A stretch of 20,747 bases of DNA, taken from Pseudomonadota bacterium. GTDB taxonomy: Bacteria; Pseudomonadota; Alphaproteobacteria; Rhodospirillales; Magnetospirillaceae. The notes beneath the pieces were generated by a model. The model was not told where the DNA came from and did not search any database. It saw only the letters and a program-made list of their open reading frames with translations. A program made the position numbers and the translations under genes. The DNA is taken from contig JAFAAW010000070.1 of NCBI GenBank assembly GCA_023426365.1, forward strand, positions 1 to 20,747, in the 5' to 3' direction. The first letter of the stretch is position 1; every line of letters starts with the position of its first letter. This document shows positions 13,946 through 20,747 of the stretch, piece by piece.

Positions 13946-15177
13946 TTTACCCGTCCAAGGGCAGCGGCCAGGACAGCGGCCGCACAGCGGTCCCATGCCT
14001 CGGCCCAGGTTTCGTTCCAGCCGCCGCCTGCCGCCGCCGCAGCCCGCCGGGCCGCCGCCAGGGCGTCGTCGCGTTGCCAGTTCGACAGGTGATGGGCCAG
14101 ACCGGCGGCATCGCGGAAGGTGGCCGCCGCCGGCGCAGGCGGCAGGCCGGCACGCAGGCCGGGGCCGTAATCCAGCGCCAGAATGGGCAGCCCCGCCCCG
14201 ACCATGTCGCTGATCTTCATGGGGAAATCGGCCTCGGACGCCGAGCGGTGCAGGGAAATTCCCATGTCGGCCGCCCGCAGCAGGAGCCGGAAATCCTCTT
14301 CGCAAAGCCAGCCGGTCAACACCTGAAGGCGCGAGGATTGCAAGGCGTGGGCACGGCGCACGAACGCCTCGCGCCCAGGCCCCCGGCCGGTGGCGACCAG
14401 CAAAACGGACCCGGCGGCGGGATCGAGCATGGCGGCGGCGTCAAGCGCCATGCCCATGTCTTCGTCAAGGCTCCAACTGGTCGGGCTGACCACCACGCGA
14501 TCCGCCGCGAGGGCCGGATCGCCGCCCAGCGCGGCCACCACGCGCGCCAGCGCCGCCCGGCGTTCCTCCCCGACCAGCGGCGCCTCCACCCGCAGCGGCC
14601 GGTCCGGCAGCACGGCGGCCCCCGCGATTCCCCACATGGCGGCCAGGCGGTCGGCCAGGATCGGCGTCACCGCCAGATGCCCGGCGGCGCGCCGTCCCCA
14701 CCGCCCCTCGGCCCGCCGCAGCGCCCCCACCAGCGGATGCCGCGCCCCCAGCCGCAGGGCCAGCATGGCGTGGGAAAGATTGTGCCAGTCGATGACCAGC
14801 CCGATGCCCCGGCGGCGCGCTTCCATCAGGGCCAGCGGCAGGGCCGGCACCACCGGCGGCGCCTGGAACAGCACCAGATCGGCGCCGGCGAAGGCGGCGC
14901 CGAGCGCGTGACGGATGCGCAACGCCATGATCGCGGCACGCAGGCCGGCCAGCGGCAGGTAGACCGGGCGCGGCAAGGCGCCCCAGCGCCGGGTGCCCAG
15001 GCCGGCGATCGGATGGACGCGCACGCCGGCGGGCAGGTCGGGCAAGCCGGCATCCCCCACATAGCCGGCCAGACGGACCTGGGCGCCCGAGGCCGCCAGC
15101 GCGAGCGCATGGGCGATCATCCGGGGGCTCTGGGCAAGGTCGCCCAGGACCACGACCGCCACGGTTTTACCTTCCAT
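13942..15177 (-). CDS. GT-B glycosyltransferase, ALG1-like (GT33)
   Basis: The 411-residue protein carries the motif series of eukaryotic ALG1, the beta-1,4-mannosyltransferase that adds the first mannose to dolichol-PP-GlcNAc2: VVLGDLAQSPRM (9-20), QAPPVVPAL (105-113), VIDWHN (128-133), SPTSWSLDED (231-240), TGRGPGRE (263-270), WLCEEDF (290-296), ADMGISLHRSASEADFPMK (303-321) and DMVGAGLPI (324-332). The order and spacing match ALG1, which is unusual for a bacterium. The eukaryotic N-terminal membrane anchor is absent; the protein starts directly at the catalytic fold. The ATG at 15177 is chosen for its strong ribosome site (GAAGGGGG) and the start of homology; an upstream reading to 15246 adds unrelated sequence. 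It is first in the minus-strand operon and divergent from the MurG-like gene. Use of a lipid-linked chitobiose-like acceptor is inference from family and neighbours. Confidence 0.88.
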   Translation of the reverse strand: MEGKTVAVVVLGDLAQSPRMIAHALALAASGAQVRLAGYVGDAGLPDLPAGVRVHPIAGLGTRRWGALPRPVYLPLAGLRAAIMALRIRHALGAAFAGADLVLFQAPPVVPALPLALMEARRRGIGLVIDWHNLSHAMLALRLGARHPLVGALRRAEGRWGRRAAGHLAVTPILADRLAAMWGIAGAAVLPDRPLRVEAPLVGEERRAALARVVAALGGDPALAADRVVVSPTSWSLDEDMGMALDAAAMLDPAAGSVLLVATGRGPGREAFVRRAHALQSSRLQVLTGWLCEEDFRLLLRAADMGISLHRSASEADFPMKISDMVGAGLPILALDYGPGLRAGLPPAPAAATFRDAAGLAHHLSNWQRDDALAAARRAAAAAGGGWNETWAEAWDRCAAAVLAAALGRVK

Positions 15178-15239
15178 CGCCCCCTTCGCCACCCTAGTAT
15201 CCCCCCTTGGGAGCAGCAGGATCAAAGGATCGGGCGGCA
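15178..15239. promoter_or_regulatory. Divergent promoter region of the glycosylation operons
   Basis: These 62 bases separate the ALG1-like gene (-) from the MurG-like gene (+) and must hold the promoter and ribosome sites of both. Visible are GAAGGGGG (for the minus gene) and AAAGGA (15225-15230, for the plus gene). No clear -10/-35 pair can be named. The compact arrangement couples expression of the two operons. Confidence 0.45.
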
Positions 15240-16313
15240 GTGACAAGCGGAAAATTCCCGGTGCCCCGGCTGGCCCTGGCCGGCGGCTACACCGCGGGTC
15301 ACGTGATGCCCATGCTGGCCGTCGCCGAATCCTGGCAAAGGCGCTTCCCCGCGCCGCCGCCCATCTTCATGGGCCAAAGCGGCGGGATGGAGGAGGACTT
15401 GCTGACCTCCGCCGGCTTCCCCTTTCTCGGCGTGGCCGGGCGGCCGCTGTTCGGCGTGCGCGGCCCCATCGGCCGCCTGGGCAGCTATGCCGCTACCGCC
15501 CGCGGGATCTTGCAGGCGCGCCGCCAATTGCGCCGCGAGGGCATCGGGCTGGTTCTAGGGTTCGGCTCCTACGTCACCGCCGGTATCGTGCTGGCCGGCA
15601 AGACGCTGGGCCTGACCACCGCAATCTTCGAGGCAAACCTGCTTCCCGGCCTGGCCAATCGCCGTCTGGCGCGCCATGTGGACATGCGTTTCGTCAACTG
15701 GCCGGACAGCCGCCGCCATTCCGGCTGGCATGACGCGATCGTGGTCGGCCAGCCGGTGCGCCGGGCGGTGACGCGCGCCGCCCCGGCCCAGGACGCGGGC
15801 GGCAACAGGCTGCTGGTGACCGGCGGCTCGCTGGGCAGCCGCTTCCTCAACGAACGGGTTCCGCCCCTGGTCGCGCGCCTGTGCGCCGATGGCCCGCCGC
15901 CCGAGGTGTTCCATCAGGCCGGGCGCGGCATGGAGGACGCGGTGGCGGCGCGCTATGCCGAACTGGGCCTCGCCGCCACCGTCGTCGGCTTCGCCGATCT
16001 GACCGAGCGCTGGGCGTGGGCCGACGCCGCCATTTGCGCCGCCGGTGCCGGCACCCTGGCCGAAGCCCGGGTCCAGGGGGTGCCGACCCTGGTGGTGCCG
16101 ATCAAGGCGGTCGCCGACGACCACCAGACGCTCAATGCCCGCGCCTATTCCCAGGCGACCGGCCACCCCTGGGTGGGCGAGGACGATTGGGACGAAGGCC
16201 GCGAGGCGCAAAGGCTGGCCGCGCTGCTGGCCGGCGGGCGGACGGGGACCGGAGCCAACGATGCCGCCGACGCCATCGTCGCGGCCATCGCCCGCCACCT
16301 ATCCCTCGACTGA
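15240..16313 (+). CDS. MurG/Alg13-14-like glycosyltransferase (GT28)
   Basis: The 357-residue protein has the MurG layout: acceptor-side glycine loop LAGGYTAGHVMPMLAVAE (13-30), VLGFGSYVTAGI (105-116), IFEANLLPGLANR (129-141), donor-domain LLVTGGSLGSRFLNE (191-205), HQAGRGMED (225-233) and GAGTLAEARVQGVPTLVVPI (269-288) followed by ADDHQTLNA (292-300). MurG adds GlcNAc to a lipid-linked sugar; in eukaryotes Alg14/Alg13 are the split relatives that add the second GlcNAc to dolichol-PP-GlcNAc. This copy differs from true MurG: HEQN reads FEAN and SRAGAST reads CAAGAGT. No mur, fts or ddl gene is near, so it is more likely a glycosylation paralog than the cell-wall enzyme. GTG 15240 is preferred, with AAAGGA ten bases upstream; TTG 15207 is an alternative. 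Its last 15 bases overlap the convergent exporter ATPase gene. Confidence 0.87.
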   Translation: MTSGKFPVPRLALAGGYTAGHVMPMLAVAESWQRRFPAPPPIFMGQSGGMEEDLLTSAGFPFLGVAGRPLFGVRGPIGRLGSYAATARGILQARRQLRREGIGLVLGFGSYVTAGIVLAGKTLGLTTAIFEANLLPGLANRRLARHVDMRFVNWPDSRRHSGWHDAIVVGQPVRRAVTRAAPAQDAGGNRLLVTGGSLGSRFLNERVPPLVARLCADGPPPEVFHQAGRGMEDAVAARYAELGLAATVVGFADLTERWAWADAAICAAGAGTLAEARVQGVPTLVVPIKAVADDHQTLNARAYSQATGHPWVGEDDWDEGREAQRLAALLAGGRTGTGANDAADAIVAAIARHLSLD

Positions 16314-17081
16314 GGCCGCTTCCCCGGCGCTTTGCCGATAGCGGCCCAGCAGCCCGGGCACGTCGTCTCCGTCGGCCACGACGCGGCCACGGTCGAGCCA
16401 CAGGATGCGGCTGCACACCCGTTCCAGGATCGATAGGTCGTGCGACACGATCAGCACGGTGCGCGCCCGGCTTCGGCCGGCGCCCATATGGTCCAGGCAG
16501 CGGTTGCGAAAGGCGGCGTCCACCACCGACAGCACCTCGTCCATCAGGTAGATGTCGGGGAGGGCGTGCACCGCCACCGACCAGCCAAGGCGCATGCGCA
16601 TGCCGGTGGACAGATGCTTCACCGGCTGGTCGATGACATCCTTCGCATCGGCGAAATCCACGATGTCCGCCAGGCGGTCGGTCACCTGCCGGCGGCTCAG
16701 CCCCAGCAGGGCGCCGCGCAGCAAGACGTTCTCGCGCGCCGTCAGGTCGGGGTGAAAGCCGGTGCCGTCCTGCAACAGCAGCCCCACCTGCCCCCGCACG
16801 CCCAGCTCCCCCGCCGTCGGGCGCATGACGCCGCCGATCAGCTTGAGCAAGGTGGACTTGCCCGCGCCGTTCGCCCCCAACAGGCCGACCACCTCGCCCT
16901 GGAAGATGGTGGCGGACACGTCGTGCAGCACCCATGACGCCTGGATCTGGCCCGGCTGGATCTGACCCGACTGGGCACGGACGCGGCTGTAAAGGGCCTC
17001 CTTCAGCGAGCTGCCGGCCGGCGTCGCCCCCCGGACAAAGCGCTTGCCCACCCCCTGGGCGCGGATGGCGATCACACCCAT
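16299..17081 (-). CDS. wzt: ABC exporter ATPase, Wzt/TagH type
   Basis: The 260-residue protein is the ATP-binding subunit of a polysaccharide-type ABC exporter. Motifs in order: Walker A GANGAGKST (69-77), Q-loop LLLQDGTGFHPDLTARENV (101-119), signature LSTGMRMRLG (157-166), Walker B DIYLMDE (176-182) and the H-loop His in SHDL (about 214). The long Q-loop region and the STGM signature are typical of the Wzt/TagH family. It ends soon after the nucleotide domain, so the carbohydrate-binding C-terminal domain of larger Wzt proteins, which reads the chain end, is missing. That fits transport of a short lipid-linked oligosaccharide instead of a terminated long polymer. Residues 38-46 hold a small tandem repeat (SGQIQPGQIQ). 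The start overlaps the end of the membrane subunit gene by ten bases. Confidence 0.92.
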   Translation of the reverse strand: MGVIAIRAQGVGKRFVRGATPAGSSLKEALYSRVRAQSGQIQPGQIQASWVLHDVSATIFQGEVVGLLGANGAGKSTLLKLIGGVMRPTAGELGVRGQVGLLLQDGTGFHPDLTARENVLLRGALLGLSRRQVTDRLADIVDFADAKDVIDQPVKHLSTGMRMRLGWSVAVHALPDIYLMDEVLSVVDAAFRNRCLDHMGAGRSRARTVLIVSHDLSILERVCSRILWLDRGRVVADGDDVPGLLGRYRQSAGEAASVEG

Positions 17082-17914
17082 TCGACCACCAGATCTTCCA
17101 GGCGGCGGAACAGCCACAATCCGCCAAGGATCAGCAGCAGGCTGGCCACCGCCCAACTGGTCAGGCTGAGGATGCCGGGCGCGGGCATGCCCAGCACGGC
17201 AAACCGCGCGCCCTCGACCACCGCCGTCGCCGGGTTGAGCAGCACCAGCCAGCGCCAGCCCTCGGGAACCAGGGACGGCGGATAGACCACGGGTGCCAGG
17301 AACATGGCCAGTTGCACCAGCACCGGAATGACCCGCGAGACGTCGCGGTAAAGGGCCTCGAGCGGCGCCAGCCACAGGGCCACCCCGAAGGCCAGCACGC
17401 CGCCCATGGCGATGACCGCCGGCAGCGCCAGGATGGACCAGCCGACCGGCTGGCCCAGCAGCAGGCAATAGACGAGCAGGCAGACAAGGCCGACCATCAG
17501 GTCCAGCACCCCCGAGATGGCCACCGCCAGCGGCAGCAGCAGGCGCGGAACATAGAGCCGCGCCACCAGATCGGCATTCACCACCAGACAGGCCGAGCCG
17601 TCCACCACCGTGCGCGCCATATATTGCCACAGCAACAAGCCGGCGAAGGTGAACAGAACATAGGGTATCTGCCCTTCCAGGTGCGACCGTCCGGCGGCCG
17701 AGAACACCAGGGTAAAGACAAAGGCGGCCATCAACGGCTGCAGCAGCACCCAGGCGGGGCCGAGGATGGCCTGCTTGTAGCGCAGGCGGAAATCGCGCTC
17801 GACCAGCCCGAACAGGGCGCCGCGCGCGGCCAGCGCCTCGGCCACCTGACCGTACAGGCCCGGCGGGTCGCGCCGCATCTGGCGCAAAGCGCGCTCGTTG
17901 GCCTCAGCTTTCAT
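17072..17914 (-). CDS. wzm: ABC exporter membrane subunit, Wzm/ABC-2 type
   Basis: The 280-residue protein is an ABC-2 type permease of the O-antigen/teichoic acid export family. A cytoplasmic N-terminal amphipathic part (about 20-45) with ERDFRLRYKQAILGPAWVLL is typical of Wzm, followed by about six membrane segments, with TLVFSAAGR, LLWQYMARTVVDG and LNPATAVVEGAR as family-like loops. With the ATPase encoded just downstream (ten-base overlap) it forms one exporter, which would flip a lipid-linked glycan from the cytoplasmic to the periplasmic face. The ATG at 17914 is chosen at the start of the conserved region; the purine-rich GGGCGGGA directly before it is closer than ideal. The gene is divergent from the oligosaccharyltransferase gene, a pairing that suggests a shared substrate. 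Confidence 0.92.
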   Translation of the reverse strand: MKAEANERALRQMRRDPPGLYGQVAEALAARGALFGLVERDFRLRYKQAILGPAWVLLQPLMAAFVFTLVFSAAGRSHLEGQIPYVLFTFAGLLLWQYMARTVVDGSACLVVNADLVARLYVPRLLLPLAVAISGVLDLMVGLVCLLVYCLLLGQPVGWSILALPAVIAMGGVLAFGVALWLAPLEALYRDVSRVIPVLVQLAMFLAPVVYPPSLVPEGWRWLVLLNPATAVVEGARFAVLGMPAPGILSLTSWAVASLLLILGGLWLFRRLEDLVVEWV

Positions 17915-18018
17915 TCCCGCCCGATTTGAATGTCGCTTCCGGATGTGGCAAGACAGGTCGCACGGTCCGATCCCGCCACGGTGATACAGGATTGGCGCAT
18001 ATTTCATCCAGGACAAAG
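17915..18018. promoter_or_regulatory. Divergent intergenic region between wzm and the oligosaccharyltransferase gene
   Basis: These 104 bases must carry promoters for the exporter (-) and the oligosaccharyltransferase (+). The AGGA ribosome site at 18010-18013 serves the ATG at 18019. I see no convincing -35/-10 pair; the most AT-rich patch, GCGCATATTTCATC (17996-18009), abuts the ribosome site. Confidence 0.4.
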
Positions 18019-20747
18019 ATGCAAAACTCGGCCCCCGCGCCCCTTCGCCACCTGCTTGCCGCCGGGGCCGTCGCCCTTCTCATGGGCCTGGTCTTGTGGG
18101 CGCGCCTGTTGCCCAACGAATTACTGGCGGCCGAGCAGTGGAGCTGGGAACGGGTGCGCCAGCAAGTGGCCAAGGAACTTGATCCGCGCCTGCCGCCGGC
18201 CCAGAAGGCGGCCGCGGTCGAGGCGCTGATCCGCAACAACGCCCAAGTGGTGGCCGAGGTGCGGAGCGAATTGGCCGAGAGTTTTCGACAGGACTTCACC
18301 TTCGTGGGCGAGGATGGCGAACGCCATCTCTATCTGCTGGGCGACGACAGTTATTATTTTCTGCGCCAGGCGCGCAACATCCTGGACCACGGCTCGGCCT
18401 GCCCGACCATGCAAGGCGGATTGTGCATGGACGATAAGGCCAACGCCCCGCTGGGCCGGGTGATGGAAAAGCAGTTCTCGCCCCACCCCTACGCCATCGC
18501 CGGCCTGCACCGCCTGATCACCCTGGTCAAGCACGACCAGCCGCTGGGCGATACGGCGGCCCTGGCCCCCACCCTGCTGATGGTGCTGGCCGCCCCCTTG
18601 GTTCTTTTGGGCTTGCGGCGGATGGTCGCGGACGCCACCGGCGCCGGCCCGGCGGGCGCCACGGTGGGGGCCACGGTGGGTGCCTTGCTGGCGGCGGCGA
18701 CCATCCTGCTGAGCCTGCCGGCACTGGGGCGCAGCCTGGGCGGCGACAACGACGTCTGGGTGATTCTGATGCCGGTTTTCACCCTGTTCCTGCTGGCCCG
18801 GGCGGCCGATGCCGGAACGGGCCTCGGCCGGCGCCTGTCCTGCGGCCTGCTGGCCGGGACCCTGATGGGCGTCATGGCCGGCACCTGGGGCGGCTGGCAC
18901 CTGTTCGTCATCATTTTCGTCACCTCCCTGGCCGGCCGATTGATCCTCGGGCTGCTGCAGCGTTCTTTCCGTGGCGGCATCCCGGGCGAGACGGGGGTGA
19001 TCGGCGTCGCCCTGCTTTGCCTGCTGGCCGGCACCGTCGTATTCGCCCTGCCCTTTTCCGGCGGCGCCGACCTGTTGTCGGCGGCCTGGGGCGACATTTC
19101 CGGCGCCGTGGGACTTGCCGGCGGCCTGGGGGGCATCGACAGCGCACCCGAACCCAATCCGTTCGCCACCGTGGGCGAGTTGCAGAAGGTGCCGGTCCTG
19201 TTGATGAACCTTTATTTCGGCCCCGCCGCCTTTGCCTTGGGGGTGGCCGGCCCGCTGATCGCGCTGACCCCGCGCGTCTGGTCCGTGCCCGTGCGCCTGG
19301 GTATGGCCGCCGCCTGGGTCGGGGTGGTCGCCGCCATTCCCTTTCTGTGGCCGGATCACGGGTTCCGGGTGCTTTCGCTGGTGGTGGTTCTCGGCTCGAT
19401 CGCCCTTGCGCTGGCCGGATTGCGTCGTTCCTCCGTCCCGCCCGTCGTCGTGCTGACAGCGGCAGTGTGGCTGTTCGCCGGCCTGTTCCTGAGCCACAAC
19501 GGCCAGCGCTACCTCCTGCTGCTCTCCACTCCGCTGGGCCTGGGTATCGCCCTGGCGCTCGCCAGCCTGGGACGCGACTTGGCCCCGCTGCTGTTGGGCC
19601 GTCTTCCGGCCAGGCTCCGCCCGGCCGCCACCGGGCTTGCCGCCCTGTCCGCGCTCGTCGCCGTCGGCCTGCCGCTGCTGCAGCCCGGTTTGAACGAGGC
19701 GGCCAACCGGGTCCCGCAGTTCAACCGGGCCTGGGCGGAGGTTCTGGCGGCGGTGCGGCACTCCACCCCGCCCGACGCCGTGGTGACCACGTGGTGGGAT
19801 TTCGGCCACTGGACCGCCTACGAGGCCGACCGCGCGGTGACCGTGGACGGGGCCGGCTTGCGCAACCGCGCCATCCACTGGACGGGCCGCGTGCTGACCG
19901 CCCCGGACCCGAAGGAGGCCGCCGGGCTGCTGCGCATGCTGGCCTGCGGCCGCCCCGGCGGCGAACGCGCCTTCGAGGCCCTGGTGGCCGGCGGTCTGGA
20001 CCGCGCCGAAGCCTTTGCCTTCGTCAACCGGGCGGTCACCCTGGAGCGCCCGCTTGCCGAGTTGGCGCTGACGCATGCCGGCATGACCGCGCCGAAACGC
20101 CAGGCTCTGCTGGACCTGCTGTATTGCGCCCCGCCCGAGCGGGTGCTGCTGACCACCAATCTGCTGATGCGCACCCCGGCCTGGGGCATCTCGGGCTTCT
20201 GGAACTCCGACCTCGCCTGGGTCGTCGAGATGGCCTCCCATCGCAAGGAGGAGGAGTTGCAGCGCGCCGCCCGCACCCTGGGCCTGTCCGCGTCCGCCAT
20301 GGACGCCCTGATCGCACAGGCGCGCTCGGCCAGGGACGATTATGCCAAGGCCGCCCTTGCGGCCGAGGACGCGGTCGTGTGGTCCACCGACTGGCATCGC
20401 TGCGCCAGGGAACCCGATGGCCGGCTGTCCTGCCCCCTGGGGCTGCGCAGCGCCGACGGCATCCTGCTGCAGCGCCTCGATGTCGATCCGGCTGTGCCGC
20501 AGGGCCTCACCCTTGACGCCACCATGGCCGACGGCCGGCGGATCATCGGCCAGCCCGGTCTGGTCCGCCTGGCCTTGCCCGATCGGATCGAGGATCTGAC
20601 CCCGCCCCAGGCCGCCATGAACGTGGCCGTGATCGTCGATCCCCAAGCCGCGCGCGTCTTCGTCGCCTCGGCCGGCGTGGCCCGCTCGCTGTTGGCGCGT
20701 CTGGTGCTGCTGGACGGGCGCTATGACGGCCACTGGCTCGAGAAGAT
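18019..20747 (+). CDS. STT3/PglB-family oligosaccharyltransferase (3' end outside the window)
   Basis: The frame is open from ATG 18019 (AGGA five bases upstream) to the window end, at least 909 residues. The N-terminal half is hydrophobic with many membrane segments and the C-terminal half is soluble, the STT3 architecture. Motifs in order: GDDSYYFLRQARNIL with Asp110 (like the metal-binding Asp of PglB's DGYYF), GRSLGGDNDVW with Asp243 and Asp245 (second DxD-type site), FATVGELQ (382-389) with Glu387 matching the mobile-loop TIxE/SVxE glutamate, and WWDFGHW (592-598) matching the sequon-binding WWDYGYW. These residues serve transfer of a lipid-linked glycan to Asn of N-X-S/T in the periplasm. 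Two odd points are a charged helical insert between the first membrane segment and Asp110 (about 35-93), and a later LLTTNLLMRTPAWGISGFW block (710-728) that may hold the MI-type motif. Divergent from Wzm/Wzt. Family call is strong; substrate is unknown. Confidence 0.92.
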   Translation, partial: MQNSAPAPLRHLLAAGAVALLMGLVLWARLLPNELLAAEQWSWERVRQQVAKELDPRLPPAQKAAAVEALIRNNAQVVAEVRSELAESFRQDFTFVGEDGERHLYLLGDDSYYFLRQARNILDHGSACPTMQGGLCMDDKANAPLGRVMEKQFSPHPYAIAGLHRLITLVKHDQPLGDTAALAPTLLMVLAAPLVLLGLRRMVADATGAGPAGATVGATVGALLAAATILLSLPALGRSLGGDNDVWVILMPVFTLFLLARAADAGTGLGRRLSCGLLAGTLMGVMAGTWGGWHLFVIIFVTSLAGRLILGLLQRSFRGGIPGETGVIGVALLCLLAGTVVFALPFSGGADLLSAAWGDISGAVGLAGGLGGIDSAPEPNPFATVGELQKVPVLLMNLYFGPAAFALGVAGPLIALTPRVWSVPVRLGMAAAWVGVVAAIPFLWPDHGFRVLSLVVVLGSIALALAGLRRSSVPPVVVLTAAVWLFAGLFLSHNGQRYLLLLSTPLGLGIALALASLGRDLAPLLLGRLPARLRPAATGLAALSALVAVGLPLLQPGLNEAANRVPQFNRAWAEVLAAVRHSTPPDAVVTTWWDFGHWTAYEADRAVTVDGAGLRNRAIHWTGRVLTAPDPKEAAGLLRMLACGRPGGERAFEALVAGGLDRAEAFAFVNRAVTLERPLAELALTHAGMTAPKRQALLDLLYCAPPERVLLTTNLLMRTPAWGISGFWNSDLAWVVEMASHRKEEELQRAARTLGLSASAMDALIAQARSARDDYAKAALAAEDAVVWSTDWHRCAREPDGRLSCPLGLRSADGILLQRLDVDPAVPQGLTLDATMADGRRIIGQPGLVRLALPDRIEDLTPPQAAMNVAVIVDPQAARVFVASAGVARSLLARLVLLDGRYDGHWLEK

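Noticed and set aside
15240..16313. True cell-wall MurG
   Set aside because: There is no neighbouring mur/fts/ddl gene and the HEQN and SRAGAST motifs are altered; the glycosylation context fits better, though this needs a genome-wide check.
18121..20733. 870-codon open frame on the minus strand opposite the oligosaccharyltransferase gene
   Set aside because: Its product is a Gln/Gly/His/Arg-rich string with no domain, as expected for the antisense of a GC-rich gene; the plus frame has clear STT3 motifs and a ribosome site.
1..20747. CRISPR arrays, tRNA or rRNA genes, insertion sequences, prophage genes
   Set aside because: No regularly spaced repeats, no tRNA-like cloverleaf that I can recognise, and no transposase, integrase or phage protein among the readable frames.

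Overview
High-GC proteobacterial chromosome with tightly packed genes, ATGA-type start/stop overlaps and GTG/TTG starts. The mix of an SHP/DHC cytochrome module, a FixL/FixJ-like two-component pair, a DUF2325 protein and Wzm/Wzt-type export suggests an alphaproteobacterium, probably Rhodospirillales (Magnetospirillum-like). That assignment is inference from gene content and base composition; no rRNA or tRNA is present to confirm it.

Layout. 1-1190 (+): the end of a cytochrome b561-type gene, then an SHP-type oxygen-binding cytochrome c and a diheme cytochrome c in one overlapping operon. 1200-4236 (-): an alpha/beta hydrolase, a protein of the O-acetylhomoserine sulfhydrylase fold that has lost its PLP lysine, a DUF2325 protein and an unrecognised 142-residue protein; AT-rich islands with a shared ~30-bp motif lie upstream of the last two. 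4578-8177 (+): glutamate dehydrogenase, then an overlapping membrane histidine kinase / FixJ-type regulator pair. 8134-9318 (-): a second glutamate-dehydrogenase-fold protein that has lost all recognisable catalytic lysines and the Rossmann glycine loop.

9542-20747: a glycosylation locus, the most notable part of the window. One minus-strand operon (15177 down to 9542) encodes an ALG1-like glycosyltransferase, an ALG11-like glycosyltransferase, an autotransporter and a small monotopic polyprenyl-phosphate sugar-phosphate transferase. Divergent from it is a MurG/Alg13-14-like glycosyltransferase. Then come a Wzm/Wzt-type ABC exporter (-) and, divergent from that, a STT3/PglB-family oligosaccharyltransferase (+) that runs off the window end and carries a WWDFGHW signature.

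Proposed joint role (inference): the sugar-phosphate transferase starts a lipid-linked oligosaccharide, the MurG-, ALG1- and ALG11-like enzymes extend it on the cytoplasmic face, Wzm/Wzt flips it, and the STT3 protein transfers it to Asn residues of periplasmic proteins. The autotransporter encoded in the same operon has 11 N-X-S/T sequons in its passenger and is an obvious candidate acceptor. The parts list resembles the early eukaryotic ALG/OST pathway more than the Campylobacter pgl system. Two separate pseudoenzymes of amino-acid metabolism in the first 9.4 kb are a second surprise.
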